Assembly (NCBI GenBank): GCA_964617105.1 | Contig: CAZTWC010000028.1 | Coordinates: 1-22,239 of the forward strand | Direction: 5' to 3' | From: CAZTWC01 sp964617105 [NCBI: uncultured Myxococcia bacterium] | GTDB lineage: Bacteria; CAZTWC01 | DNA: 22,239 bases | Position numbers and translations under genes: made by a program | Shown: positions 7,992 through 17,230 of the stretch, piece by piece | Position numbering within the stretch: the stretch's first letter is position 1 | How the letters are laid out: each line of letters opens with the position of its first letter | The notes under the pieces: generated by a model | What the model saw: only the letters and a program-made list of their open reading frames with translations | Told to the model about the DNA's origin: nothing | Database searches by the model: none

Positions 7992-10595
7992 ATGACTCTG
8001 AAAAGTAATACCCATTTTGTCCTCCCAGCATTAAAATGCCGGAAATTCTTTCCGTTCTTAAATCTGCTCATCTTCCTGGCCATAATCTCTCTTCTCTCCT
8101 GCGGAGTGAGGTCTGGTGGGCTCCCGTCTGATACTGGAGGCAATGTCAACAAGAACGATGGGGGAACTATTGACCCCAACGTAAACGATGGAGGCCTCCC
8201 GGCCGACAACGACTCCCCCTCTATTGACGACTCTACTTCCACTGGAGGTCAAAAAGAAAAAGAGATCCAGTGCAACTTTAGTTTTCCCTCTTCCATTCAG
8301 GGATGCCAGGTTATTGATGGCGATCAATCCCTGCTGCTGGCCGGCAATGTTTTAGCGCCCGATGCTGTCTATAGAGGTGGCCAGGTATTGGTAAACCAAT
8401 CGGGAAAAATAACCTGTGTCGGCTGTGACTGCTCTACCCAAACAGTTAGCGCTACCAAGATACTTTGCCCCAATGGCATGATCGCCCCGGCCTGGATAAA
8501 TGCTCACGATCATATCACTTTTACCCTAATGCACCCGGCGGATCATGGCATGGAGCGGTATGAACACCGCCACGATTGGCGCAAGGCCAAACGCGGACAT
8601 ACTAAAATATCAGCATCTTCCGACCGCAGCAACAACGCGATTATCTGGGGCGAAATCCGCAATATTATAAGCGGCACAGTGTCTATCGCCGGCTCTGGTG
8701 GGGCTAAGGGGTTATTGCGCAACCTGGACCGGGATAATGAAGGTCTGGGAGTAGCCAGCCTCAAATACACCACTTTTCCCCTGGGCGACAGTTCGGGAAA
8801 ACTTCTCAGCAACTCCTGTGATTACGGCAAAATTGACAGCCGTGATGCCATGGACAAATATTCAGCCTATATCCCTCATGTAGCCGAAGGAATTGACCCG
8901 GAAGCACACAATGAATTTACCTGCGTAAGTTCCACCCAAAAAGGTGGACACGACCTGATTATGCCCACCAGCGCCTTTATCCACTGTGTAGGCTGCGACC
9001 CGGCGGATATTGGGATAATGGCTGCCGGCCAGACTTCTTTGATCTGGTCGCCCCGAAGCAATATTGACCTTTACGGACATACTGCCCAGACCCCTATTTT
9101 TAATCGGATGGGAGTTAATATCTCCCTGGGTACAGACTGGACCGCCTCTGGCTCCATGAATATGCTCAGAGAGTTGGATTGCGCTGTTTTCCTAAACGAA
9201 AATTACTACAACCGTTATTTTTCCGATAAGCAGTTGTTTGACATGGCCACTGCCAATTCGGCCAGAGCCTGTGGCGTGGCCCTGAAAACCGGCGCCCTGA
9301 AAAAAGACCTGTGGGCCGATATCTCTATCTACGATTGCCGTGGCGACTGCGGGTATGGCGAGGCTATCCGCACTAAGTTAAAAGATGTGGCTCTGGTAAT
9401 GCGGGCCGGTAAAACCCTGTACGGCGAAGCATCAATTATCGAGGCGCTTTTAGGAAGAGATGGACAGGCCTGTGATAAAATCGACCTGTGCGGCTCAGCC
9501 AAGCGACTGTGTCTAAAAAGTGATTATCCCATCGACCTCCCCACCCTGCGAAGCAACCTGACAGCTAAAAGTCCTTATCCTCTATTTTTCTGTGATACGC
9601 CAGAGAGAGAGCCAAGTTGTGTGCCCTTCCGCCAGGGAGAGTTCAGCGGCCAGAGCACCAGCGATGATAAAGACGCCGATGGTATCCCCAACCAGCAAGA
9701 CTCCTGCCCCAGCATGTTTAATCCTAAACGTCCCATGTCGGACAACCTACAACCAGATCACGATCAGGACGGAGTGGGAGATATCTGCGATCCCTGCCCT
9801 TTACAGGCCAATACCAGCCAATGCAGCAGCATAAACTTGTCTGACCGGGATAGCGATGGCCTTGACAATGACCAGGACAACTGCCCTCAAGTGAAAAATC
9901 CTGACCAGGCTGACAAGGATGGCGATAAAATTGGTGACGTCTGCGATCTGTGCCCGGAGCAACCTAATGCCAGTGGCGGTGCCTGTGCTTTTTCCATCGC
10001 CGCTATTCGCGATCCCAAGCACCCCAAGCATCCAGCCGAAGGTAGCAAAGTAGCAGTAAAAGATGTGGTGGTTACAGCTGTCAAAGCGGTTGAGGGAAAG
10101 AATAGCAACGGTTTTTGGGTCCAGGACAAAACGGGTGGCCCATACAGTGGCATTTTTGTCTATACCGGTTCCAAATTGGCCAAAGATTTAGGCTTTGGAA
10201 TGGTGGTTGACCTGGAGGGGATTTACAAAGAGTACTACGATCTGGCCGAAATAACCGATGTCACTTACACTGTCAAGCAAGGGCTACAAACCCCCATTCC
10301 GATTATAGTAAAACCAGATGAAGTTGGCACCGGCGGCAGTAAAGCAGAGGCATACGAATCGCTATTTGTAAAGGTAGAAAACGTAAAGGTGACCCAACAA
10401 AACCCAGATGAACCCAATAATTACGGTGATTTTATGGTAGATGAAAAATTGCGGATATCTAACTTGATTATCCCAGACTATAAGCAACCACAAACTGAGA
10501 CTGTTTTTAAATCGATCACCGGGATTCTCTATTACGCATACAGCAATAGCAAACTCTGTCCCCGACAGATATCAGATCTAGATCTGGTTCAATAA
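7992..10595 (+). CDS. Lipoprotein amidohydrolase with TSP3 repeats and C-terminal OB-fold-like domain
   Basis: Protein of 867 residues. The start at 7992 puts a basic/hydrophobic leader before a good lipobox, LLSC (Cys37); upstream in-frame starts lie inside the V4R gene. A Gly/Asp-rich linker follows. Residues about 105-500 are a metal-dependent amidohydrolase of the ATZ/TRZ or SAH-deaminase type: NAHDH (His172, His174), HVAEG (His296), FIHC (His331), SPRSN (353-357) and GTDW (Asp382). The metal and catalytic landmarks are thus all present, so it is probably active, but the substrate cannot be read from sequence. Residues about 559-656 are two to three TSP3 units. Residues about 675-867 look OB-fold-like (GFWVQD, LEGIYKEYYDLAEI), as seen in secreted nucleases such as YhcR. 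I predict a membrane-anchored extracytoplasmic hydrolase. The N-terminal deaminase-like fold assignment is firmer than the C-terminal one. Confidence 0.85.
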   Translation: MTLKSNTHFVLPALKCRKFFPFLNLLIFLAIISLLSCGVRSGGLPSDTGGNVNKNDGGTIDPNVNDGGLPADNDSPSIDDSTSTGGQKEKEIQCNFSFPSSIQGCQVIDGDQSLLLAGNVLAPDAVYRGGQVLVNQSGKITCVGCDCSTQTVSATKILCPNGMIAPAWINAHDHITFTLMHPADHGMERYEHRHDWRKAKRGHTKISASSDRSNNAIIWGEIRNIISGTVSIAGSGGAKGLLRNLDRDNEGLGVASLKYTTFPLGDSSGKLLSNSCDYGKIDSRDAMDKYSAYIPHVAEGIDPEAHNEFTCVSSTQKGGHDLIMPTSAFIHCVGCDPADIGIMAAGQTSLIWSPRSNIDLYGHTAQTPIFNRMGVNISLGTDWTASGSMNMLRELDCAVFLNENYYNRYFSDKQLFDMATANSARACGVALKTGALKKDLWADISIYDCRGDCGYGEAIRTKLKDVALVMRAGKTLYGEASIIEALLGRDGQACDKIDLCGSAKRLCLKSDYPIDLPTLRSNLTAKSPYPLFFCDTPEREPSCVPFRQGEFSGQSTSDDKDADGIPNQQDSCPSMFNPKRPMSDNLQPDHDQDGVGDICDPCPLQANTSQCSSINLSDRDSDGLDNDQDNCPQVKNPDQADKDGDKIGDVCDLCPEQPNASGGACAFSIAAIRDPKHPKHPAEGSKVAVKDVVVTAVKAVEGKNSNGFWVQDKTGGPYSGIFVYTGSKLAKDLGFGMVVDLEGIYKEYYDLAEITDVTYTVKQGLQTPIPIIVKPDEVGTGGSKAEAYESLFVKVENVKVTQQNPDEPNNYGDFMVDEKLRISNLIIPDYKQPQTETVFKSITGILYYAYSNSKLCPRQISDLDLVQ

Positions 10596-10625
10596 ATAAT
10601 CGGGCAACGAGAACGGCGCATCACC

Positions 10626-10660
10626 CAATCTAAATTTGGATTGTCTTTATTTTTTTATCT
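10626..10660 (+). terminator. Weak intrinsic terminator after the amidohydrolase gene
   Basis: An inverted repeat at 10626-10643 (CAATCT/GGATTG, six pairs including one G-U) is followed by a T-rich tract at 10644-10660. It lies 30 bp past the TAA of the plus-strand gene. It overlaps the 3' end of the convergent fliW. The stem is short and AT-rich, so efficiency may be low. Confidence 0.4.
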
Positions 10661-11129
10661 TGAGGATCTCTTCTACCTGAGGCTGGTTCTCCAAATTCTG
10701 AATCCCCTCCAGTACCGGAAACTTCAAGGGAAGTTCCTGGTCTAAGATAACATACTGCATGGCTTTTAGATTGACCAAATTGATGATCAAGGGAGCGCGT
10801 AAATTTGCCGTCATCTTGGTGGGATCCTCTGGAATAGCAACCATTAATGCCACCAGAAGCTCATTATTATCCCCTTGATTTAAAATAGTGGTCAATTCGG
10901 ACCACTTGATTGATATCTGGTAATCCCTTTTAAAATTACCTGGCTCACAAATCACAAAAGCCACGCCAGAATCTTCGGCAGATTGCAGCCATTTGAATGG
11001 AGATCCAGGAGCATGGTCCAGGATAAAATATTTTCTCAACTTAGCAAAACCTAAAATCCCTTGTCCCATAGAGATTATCATATCATCGGCTATTTCTACC
11101 TGGCCGAATCGAGTTGTATCGTATTTCAC
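10647..11129 (-). CDS. fliW: Flagellar assembly factor FliW (CsrA antagonist)
   Basis: Protein of 160 residues matching FliW along its length: the N-terminal FGQVEIADDMIISMGQGILGF segment type, FxLxH, a mid-protein WLQSAEDSGVAFVICEP stretch, and the NLRAPLIINLVNLKAMQYVL-like core. In Bacillus subtilis FliW binds CsrA allosterically and also flagellin, so free CsrA level follows flagellin secretion. Start codon is GTG at 11129, with AGGAGG (11140-11135) 5 nt upstream; this site shares its first base with the csrA stop codon, implying translational coupling. It is the last gene of the minus-strand run. No flagellar structural gene is visible nearby, so a flagellar role here is inferred from the family only. 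Confidence 0.93.
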   Translation of the reverse strand: MKYDTTRFGQVEIADDMIISMGQGILGFAKLRKYFILDHAPGSPFKWLQSAEDSGVAFVICEPGNFKRDYQISIKWSELTTILNQGDNNELLVALMVAIPEDPTKMTANLRAPLIINLVNLKAMQYVILDQELPLKFPVLEGIQNLENQPQVEEILKIKK

Positions 11130-11139
11130 AAGGACCTCC

Positions 11140-11373
11140 TCAATTCTTTTTTAGAATTTCAGCCAATTTGCCCAAATCCAAATTGGATTCTGTGCCAGCC
11201 GCTTCACGGTTTTGATTTTGAATTTGTTCCCACAACTCTTCCCGGCAAACAAATAATTCTCTGGGTGCATTTATCCCTATTCTCACCTGCCGCCCCTTTA
11301 TCTCTTTCACCACAATTTGGATCTCATCCCCAATTCGGATACTTTCTCCCAATTTCCGCGTTAGAGTCAACAT
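11140..11373 (-). CDS. csrA: Carbon storage regulator CsrA
   Basis: Protein of 77 residues with the classic MLxLTRKxGExIxIGDxI start, VKGxQVRIGIxAP-like core and REE motif. CsrA dimers bind GGA-containing hairpins in mRNA leaders, commonly over ribosome binding sites. Arg44, the key RNA-binding residue, is present; the usual His43 of Escherichia coli CsrA is Cys here (FVCREE). The C-terminal extension past about residue 60 fits the longer CsrA proteins that pair with FliW. ATG at 11373 is preceded by AGGAGG (11386-11381) with 7-nt spacing. That site is itself a GGA, so autoregulation is possible. The gene lies 75 nt downstream of recN and 10 nt upstream of fliW. Confidence 0.95.
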   Translation of the reverse strand: MLTLTRKLGESIRIGDEIQIVVKEIKGRQVRIGINAPRELFVCREELWEQIQNQNREAAGTESNLDLGKLAEILKKN

Positions 11374-11442
11374 CTATTACCCTCCTAGTATTTGCATTTA
11401 TATTACCTGTTTTTTGGTATTATAAATGCTGTCCAAATAAAA

Positions 11443-11469
11443 ATTATCCTAATTATCCCGGGGTGTCAA
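11443..11469 (-). promoter_or_regulatory. Possible internal promoter for csrA-fliW
   Basis: TTGACA (complement of 11464-11469) lies in the last codons of recN and is followed after 15 nt by GATAAT (complement of 11443-11448). Both boxes are good but the spacer is short. A separate TATAAT occurs at 11419-11424 without a clear -35. Either could give csrA-fliW expression independent of the trp-recN transcript. Confidence 0.3.
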
Positions 11470-13140
11470 TTTTTTAGCCACCTCTTCCCGTAATGCCGCC
11501 GCATGCCTCAGTGAAATTTTTCCTGTACTCCCCATCAAGGCGGCGATCTCCTGGTTTCGATCTTCATCTTCTAATTTTATTATCGAAGTAACAGTCCGCT
11601 CTCCTTCCAGCTGTTTAATCACCCGATATTGGCTATTACCCCGGGCCGCAATCTGGGGACTGTGAGTAACGCAAATCACCTGGTGCTCTTGAGATACTGT
11701 TGATAACTTTTTTGCCACTCTATTGGCCATCTCTCCGCCTATACCGGCATCCACTTCATCAAAAACATAGGTTGAAACCGGGTCTCGCTGGCGTAACAAA
11801 TTTTTAAATGCCAATAAAATTCTACTCATCTCACCACCCGAAGCAACCTGGGCCAGGGGTTTGGGTTCTTCTCCCCGGTTGGTTGAGATTAAAAATTGCA
11901 GAGTTTCCCATCCCCCGGGAGATATCCCTTCTAAAGTTTTGGGGTGTGACTTGAATTCAATCTGAAACTGGACATCGGGCATTTTCAGATCTACCAATTC
12001 ATTTTTCAACTGTTCAGAAAATTCCCCGGTCACCTGCCCTCGCTGGTGAGATAAAGAATCAGCTTTTTCCCGGTATATTTTAAACTGCTCCTCTATTTGC
12101 CGGTCTATACCGGTCAAATTTCGATTTAATGCTTCAATCTTCTCTTTTTCTCCTACCATTTTTTCCCGGCTGAGAAAAACCTCCTCCAGGCTGCCGCCAA
12201 ATTTACGTTTCAATTGATTCAAGGTAAAAATACGCTCTTCCACCCGGTCTAACTCCCCCTGGTCATACTCTATTTTTTGACCGTAAGAGTTCAAATCTCG
12301 GGCAATCTCTTCCAGTTCCACATAACAGTTTGACATGGTTTTGGCCATCTCTTGAAGATTTTCATCCAAATTGGACAATTGATCTAGTAATGCCAATACC
12401 TTATATAAACCGCCAAGAATAGACTCCTCGGAGGAATAGAGGGCATTATCCGCTTCCATGGCCATCTGAGCCCGTTTTTCCGCTGAACTCAAAAGAGCCT
12501 TTTTCTGATCCAACTCCAGATCTTCTCCAGCCAGCGGGTTGACTCGTTCAATCTCCTGTAACTGGTATTCCAGGTAATCCTGGCGGGCCTGGCTCTCTTT
12601 TTCCAACAACAACAACTCTTCCCGCTGCTGCAACAAATCGTGTAAAAGTTGGTAATCTTTTTTTACCTGGGCCAGCAAAGATAAATTGCTAAGATACTGG
12701 TCCATGATATTAGTATGGAAACCGGAATCAGCCAAGCGGTGAAATTCGTGTTGGCTGCAAATCTCGCAGAGATTAATGGCTATATTTTTTAACCCCTGTA
12801 AAGATATCCGTTGCTGGTTAAGAAAAATCTGGCTACGCCCCTGGTTTGATAATACCCGGCGGATAACCAATTCATCTTCCCAGAGAATCCCCTGTGACTC
12901 CAACAACTCCTCCAGGGAAGGATCTCTTTCCAAATCAAATACCGCCTCTACTACTGCCTTTTCGCAACCGGTACGTATATCGCTGCTTTTTGCCCTGGCT
13001 CCAAGTAAAAGACTGAGAGCCGAAATCAGCATAGTTTTACCGGAGCCGCTTTCGCCGGTAATAACGGTTAATCCAGGACCAAACTCCAGAGATATATCCT
13101 GGAGCAAGGCTAAATTTTTTATGTGGAGATAAGTTAACAT
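11449..13140 (-). CDS. recN: DNA repair protein RecN
   Basis: Protein of 563 residues, the usual RecN length. It is an SMC-like ATPase of double-strand-break repair that helps bring broken ends together for RecA. Visible parts: N-terminal MLTYLHIKNLALL, Walker A GESGSGKT (29-36; typical is GETGAGKS), a QHEFHRLADS segment, a central coiled coil rich in Glu/Lys/Leu with interruptions, an ABC signature VASGGEMSRI, and Walker B with D-loop TYVFDEVDAGIGGE. The stop is TAG, which shows amber is a normal terminator in this genome. The start follows the upstream oxidoreductase by only 8 nt with no strong ribosome site, suggesting coupling. Cytoplasmic. Confidence 0.97.
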   Translation of the reverse strand: MLTYLHIKNLALLQDISLEFGPGLTVITGESGSGKTMLISALSLLLGARAKSSDIRTGCEKAVVEAVFDLERDPSLEELLESQGILWEDELVIRRVLSNQGRSQIFLNQQRISLQGLKNIAINLCEICSQHEFHRLADSGFHTNIMDQYLSNLSLLAQVKKDYQLLHDLLQQREELLLLEKESQARQDYLEYQLQEIERVNPLAGEDLELDQKKALLSSAEKRAQMAMEADNALYSSEESILGGLYKVLALLDQLSNLDENLQEMAKTMSNCYVELEEIARDLNSYGQKIEYDQGELDRVEERIFTLNQLKRKFGGSLEEVFLSREKMVGEKEKIEALNRNLTGIDRQIEEQFKIYREKADSLSHQRGQVTGEFSEQLKNELVDLKMPDVQFQIEFKSHPKTLEGISPGGWETLQFLISTNRGEEPKPLAQVASGGEMSRILLAFKNLLRQRDPVSTYVFDEVDAGIGGEMANRVAKKLSTVSQEHQVICVTHSPQIAARGNSQYRVIKQLEGERTVTSIIKLEDEDRNQEIAALMGSTGKISLRHAAALREEVAKKLTPRDN

Positions 13141-13148
13141 AGTGACAC

Positions 13149-14447
13149 TTATAGTTGCTGTCCGGTAAGTTCCCTGAAGCAGGAGATTACCGCTTCATTA
13201 CCAACATCACCGCCAGCACCGGGTGCAGATACTGCATCGGAGCATAGAAAAAGTCCCTCTGCCCCGGGCACTCTAACCCCGGGTCGATCATATTGGGTTT
13301 GAAAAATATTCACTTCGCAGCCATCCACCACCGGCAAAACCTGGGCTCGCTCCCATTCGATACTATCCTGAAAAGAGGGGAAAAGAGAAAAAATGGTACG
13401 CTTGAGGGCGCCTATTTGCCGCTTTACTATCTTTTTATCGTTTATCTCCTGACCGGAAATCGGTTTAAACAGGGTAAATAACTGTTTGCCATGAGGTGCC
13501 AGAGATGGACACAGATTAGAAGTAAACAAACCGTAGGCTTTTAAGTTATACAGGTACCACCACCCCTGGTCCTGAGAGATTTGCCGGTCAAGACAAAAAT
13601 CCAGGGATATCCCGGAGGTGGGTAATACCTGGCTGCATTTTTCTAAAAAAACCTCACTAATATCTTGCCTATTCGCCATGGAGGGCAAGTTATTAATAGG
13701 CAGGTTGATAATCACTGTGTCGGCGGCTATTTCTCTGCCATTGGCAATCACTCCCCTTACTTTACCATCCTTGACCAATACTTTATCCACCTTGGTACGG
13801 GTATAAATTTTACCATTACTCTCGATTTGCTGAAGTAAAAATTCAAACAGGGGCGACCATCCCTGTCTGGGATAGAGCGCCGAGTAACCACTTTTGAGAA
13901 CCTTCTGGATATTAATCAGCAACTCGCCGGCTGAAGCTTTGTGATGAAAAGGACAAACCAGCATAGAGGCAGCCAGCAGTTGAAAAAAACGTTTAATTCC
14001 TCCACCGATCCTTTCCTTCTCCATCCACTGGTATACACTCTTTCTCATCAACTCTTCCAGGTTAGAGGAGTACTTGATTTTGGCGGCCAAATAAAGGGCA
14101 TACAACTTTTCCGGGGAACTAAAGAGAGAGGTTGTTAGAAATCCGGCGGGACTAGTGGGAAACAGTTTTACCTGATTGTCAAAGTCCAGCAAGTGTGACT
14201 CTTGAATGGGAAAAAATTCGATGGTTTTACCCAAGTGGCAAAAAATCCTGGCCAGGGCAGAATAGGGGCCAAAGCGAACTACGTGGATGCCATTGTCAAT
14301 AGTAAATCCATTCCGATTAAGAATTTTTGCCCTTCCGCCAACCGAATTTCGCCTCTCCAGCACCACTACTTCTTGACCTCCATGGGCCAGTAAAGCAGCG
14401 ATTAACAAACCATTTATACCCCCTCCGGCAATAACTGTTCTGCCCAT
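13149..14447 (-). CDS. FAD-dependent oxidoreductase, phytoene-desaturase/amine-oxidase-like
   Basis: Protein of 432 residues. The N-terminus has a dinucleotide-binding Rossmann motif (AGGGINGLLIAALLAHGG, then VVVLERRNSVGGRA), and the C-terminus has the second FAD signature (GLFLCSDAVSAPGAGGDVGNEA). This layout matches the NAD(P)-binding amine-oxidase superfamily that includes CrtI-type phytoene desaturases, CrtISO and protoporphyrinogen oxidase. The sequence alone does not say which substrate it acts on. ATG at 14447 has GGGAGG upstream. It sits between trpA (85-nt gap) and recN (8-nt gap). There are no carotenoid or heme genes in the window, so a tryptophan-pathway role cannot be claimed from position alone. 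Confidence 0.85.
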   Translation of the reverse strand: MGRTVIAGGGINGLLIAALLAHGGQEVVVLERRNSVGGRAKILNRNGFTIDNGIHVVRFGPYSALARIFCHLGKTIEFFPIQESHLLDFDNQVKLFPTSPAGFLTTSLFSSPEKLYALYLAAKIKYSSNLEELMRKSVYQWMEKERIGGGIKRFFQLLAASMLVCPFHHKASAGELLINIQKVLKSGYSALYPRQGWSPLFEFLLQQIESNGKIYTRTKVDKVLVKDGKVRGVIANGREIAADTVIINLPINNLPSMANRQDISEVFLEKCSQVLPTSGISLDFCLDRQISQDQGWWYLYNLKAYGLFTSNLCPSLAPHGKQLFTLFKPISGQEINDKKIVKRQIGALKRTIFSLFPSFQDSIEWERAQVLPVVDGCEVNIFQTQYDRPGVRVPGAEGLFLCSDAVSAPGAGGDVGNEAVISCFRELTGQQL

Positions 14448-14532
14448 TTTTATCCTCCCAATAATTATGGTGCTAATTTTACTTCTAAACTATAATAGCC
14501 GCAATCTACCCCAAACATCTATTTGAAACCTG

Positions 14533-15333
14533 TTACCTGATAGCGGATCGCAACTCCCTGGTCTTGGCTGCCACCTTTTTAATAATAGCTTTTCGATCAT
14601 CTCCGTGCTGTTCTATCAGTTTTACCAGGGCCGAACCAACAATTACACCATCAGCAAAAGCGGAGATTTCCGCTGCCTGTTGACCCGTCTCAATACCAAA
14701 ACCTACGCAAACTGGTTTTTTGCTTATCTCTTTGATGGCAGTTACCTGTTGCTCCATACCTTTTGATTTTACCAGACTGCTGCCGGTAACTCCGGTCATA
14801 GAAACATAATAGATAAAACTTGAACTGTGGGAAGAGACTACTTCCATCCGGTTCTGGTCACTATTGGGAGCTAAGAGATAGATCAGAGAGATATTCTTTT
14901 TAGCCGCTTCCTCCCGAAAAACCCGACTCTCCTCAGGAGGAAAATCAACCATCAAAAAGGCGTCCACCCCGCAAAAAGAAGCCTCTTGCAAAAGACGCTG
15001 GAGTCCGTATTGTAAAAAAGGATTGTAATAACCGAATAAAATTATCGGTATTGAACACTTTTTGCGCAAAGAGAATAAAAAATCAAACATACCCGTCAAG
15101 TTGGTGCCCTTTTTTAGGCTTCGCTCACTGGCCCGTTGGATCACTGGCCCATCAGCCATTGGATCGGAAAAGGGTACCCCCAACTCCACTATATCGGCAC
15201 CTTCCTGTTCCAGGACGGTAATAATTTCGCCAGTTACTTCCAGGTCAGGATCACCTGCGGTTATATAGGGAATCAGGGCTTTTCTTCCTTCTTTTTTTAA
15301 TTGCCTAAAAACCCTGTTTATACTGTTATCCAT
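14533..15333 (-). CDS. trpA: Tryptophan synthase alpha subunit
   Basis: Protein of 266 residues, full length. TrpA cleaves indole-3-glycerol phosphate to indole and glyceraldehyde 3-phosphate, and passes indole to TrpB. A TIM barrel is indicated by [24 protein letters not shown] (Glu50 and Asp61 at the catalytic positions), [10 protein letters not shown] and [10 protein letters not shown] near the phosphate-binding end. It overlaps the trpB stop by 8 nt, and TTGGAGGA lies upstream, so equal synthesis of the two subunits by coupling is likely. Last trp gene of the cluster. Confidence 0.97.
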   Translation of the reverse strand: MDNSINRVFRQLKKEGRKALIPYITAGDPDLEVTGEIITVLEQEGADIVELGVPFSDPMADGPVIQRASERSLKKGTNLTGMFDFLFSLRKKCSIPIILFGYYNPFLQYGLQRLLQEASFCGVDAFLMVDFPPEESRVFREEAAKKNISLIYLLAPNSDQNRMEVVSSHSSSFIYYVSMTGVTGSSLVKSKGMEQQVTAIKEISKKPVCVGFGIETGQQAAEISAFADGVIVGSALVKLIEQHGDDRKAIIKKVAAKTRELRSAIR

Positions 15334-16555
15334 CTATATCCTCCAACTCAGATATCTCCTGCACATCCTTGTCGCCTCGTCCGGAAAGATTTACCACCAC
15401 GATCCGGTTATCCTCAAATTTGTGATGATTATCCAATAAATAAGCCACTGCATGGGAACTCTCCAGGGCGGGAATAATCCCCTCTACCCTTGACAGTCTT
15501 TTGAATGCTTCCAAAGCCTGTTTATCAGTTACCGCATAGTAATGGCAACGACCAATATCTTTATAATAGGAGTGCTCCGGTCCAACCCCTGGATAATCGA
15601 GCCCCGCAGAAATTGAGTGAGGCAGGCTGATTTGACCGTGTTTATCTTGCAGCAAATATGATTGACTACCGTGCAGCACCCCAACTCTGCCGGAGTTTAA
15701 AGTGGCTGCATGTTTGCCGGTTTCTATTCCGTGTCCAGCGGCTTCAACCCCAATAAATTTAACCTCTTTATAGTTGAAAAAGGGGTAGAAGAGGCCCATG
15801 GCATTGCTGCCACCTCCCACACAGGCAATCAAATAATCGGGTAAACGCTGCTCTAAATCACACAGTTGCTGTTTTACTTCCTCACCAATAACCATCTGAA
15901 AATTACGCACCATCTCCGGGTAAGGATAGGGGCCGGCAGTGGAACCAATCAGATAGTAAGTGTTGCTGATATTGGTCACCCAATCTCTCAGAGCCTCATT
16001 CATAGCATCCTTTAAGGTATTAGAACCGGAATGAACCGGGATCACTCTGGCCCCTAAAAGTTCCATCCTAAAAACATTCAACTGCTGCCGCCGAACGTCC
16101 TCAGCGCCCATGTAGATATCGCACTCACAGTTCATCAGGGCAGCCACCGTGGCAGTAGCTACACCATGCTGGCCGGCGCCGGTTTCTGCGATAATTCTAT
16201 TTTTCCCCATTTTCCGGGCCAAAATAGCCTGGCCCAAACAATTGTTGATTTTATGGGCGCCGGTATGGTTGAGATCTTCCCGCTTCAGATAGATATGCAA
16301 ATTCCTGCCTAAATATTTTTCCAGATTCCGGGCCCGATAGAGCAGGGATGGGCGACCAGCGTAATTCTTTAACCAGCCACGAAACTCCTCTTGAAAATCG
16401 GAACTGGAGAAATGATGTTTATATGCCTCCTCCAACTCCTGCAGTGCTGGCATCAGAATCTCTGACACATACTGTCCACCAAAATTGCCAAAATAACTTT
16501 TAGATCTATCGGCATCGATTTTTTTACTTTGTTCTGTTGCACAATTTCCGTTCAT
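15326..16555 (-). CDS. trpB: Tryptophan synthase beta subunit
   Basis: Protein of 409 residues from ATG at 16555. TrpB joins indole and serine to make tryptophan, using PLP. Family marks: [25 protein letters not shown] with the PLP lysine (Lys102), [11 protein letters not shown] with the catalytic glutamate, and the phosphate-binding [10 protein letters not shown]. This is the standard TrpB1 type that pairs with TrpA. A TTG at 16573 would add six residues, but it has a poorly spaced ribosome site (AGAGG about 13 nt away), whereas ATG has an AGCAGG at about 9 nt. Both are possible. It overlaps trpA by 8 nt. Confidence 0.96.
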   Translation of the reverse strand: MNGNCATEQSKKIDADRSKSYFGNFGGQYVSEILMPALQELEEAYKHHFSSSDFQEEFRGWLKNYAGRPSLLYRARNLEKYLGRNLHIYLKREDLNHTGAHKINNCLGQAILARKMGKNRIIAETGAGQHGVATATVAALMNCECDIYMGAEDVRRQQLNVFRMELLGARVIPVHSGSNTLKDAMNEALRDWVTNISNTYYLIGSTAGPYPYPEMVRNFQMVIGEEVKQQLCDLEQRLPDYLIACVGGGSNAMGLFYPFFNYKEVKFIGVEAAGHGIETGKHAATLNSGRVGVLHGSQSYLLQDKHGQISLPHSISAGLDYPGVGPEHSYYKDIGRCHYYAVTDKQALEAFKRLSRVEGIIPALESSHAVAYLLDNHHKFEDNRIVVVNLSGRGDKDVQEISELEDIDG

Positions 16556-16583
16556 AAGATTAAACCTGCTCAAATAAGAAAAT

Positions 16584-17210
16584 TTACCTCTTCACTGTCT
16601 GGGGGTTTTTGGCCCGCTTGATAAAATCGGCCATTTTGGTATAATTTTTATAACCGATCTCTCCCTCCACACCGCCACATACATCCACCCCAAAGGGTTC
16701 TATTTTTCTAATCGCCAATTTAATATTAAAGGGGGAAAGCCCACCCGCCACAAAAAATTCTCCGTATTGTTTGGCTTTGAGCGCCAATTCCCAGTCAAAG
16801 GTATCGCCGGTTCCCCCGTATAACCCCTCGTTTTTGGTATCCAGCAGATAAAGGGGAACCTGATAATTTTGCATCATCTCTATATCCTTCAAGTCCGCAA
16901 CCCGGATGGCTTTAATAATATTACCACCCAACCGCTTACAATAATCGGGACTCTCATCACCGTGAAGTTGAAGGTAATCCAGGCGCAATTGATCTCTTAT
17001 AGCGGCCACCTCTTCCAGGGGTTGATTAACAAATACCCCTACCTTTTTGGGGCCTGACGGCAAATTGTCCCTGATTCCCATATATTTTTCCGGACTGAAA
17101 TAACGGGGACTTTTGGGATAAAAATTAAACCCCAAAAAATCAGCCTTCAGGTTATCCGCCTGCAACGCATCTCCCAGCCTGGTAAGCCCACAGATTTTAA
17201 CTTTTGTCAT
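16584..17210 (-). CDS. trpF: Phosphoribosylanthranilate isomerase
   Basis: Protein of 208 residues, normal length for TrpF. It performs the Amadori rearrangement of N-(5-phosphoribosyl)anthranilate to CdRP. A TIM barrel is shown by KVKICGLTR with the catalytic Cys7, [16 protein letters not shown] second strand (here [13 protein letters not shown]), LQLHGDE, and the C-terminal [14 protein letters not shown] carrying the catalytic Asp. ATG at 17210 with GGGAGA upstream is chosen; the frame is open for a further 41 codons, but these overlap trpC and do not resemble TrpF. The gene is separate from trpC, unlike the fusion in Escherichia coli. Confidence 0.96.
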   Translation of the reverse strand: MTKVKICGLTRLGDALQADNLKADFLGFNFYPKSPRYFSPEKYMGIRDNLPSGPKKVGVFVNQPLEEVAAIRDQLRLDYLQLHGDESPDYCKRLGGNIIKAIRVADLKDIEMMQNYQVPLYLLDTKNEGLYGGTGDTFDWELALKAKQYGEFFVAGGLSPFNIKLAIRKIEPFGVDVCGGVEGEIGYKNYTKMADFIKRAKNPQTVKR

Positions 17211-17230
17211 AATGAGTATCTCCCAACAAA

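Noticed and set aside
14448-14532. Promoter between trpA and the oxidoreductase
   Set aside because: A TATTAT-like -10 is present on the minus strand but no acceptable -35 lies at 16-18 nt.
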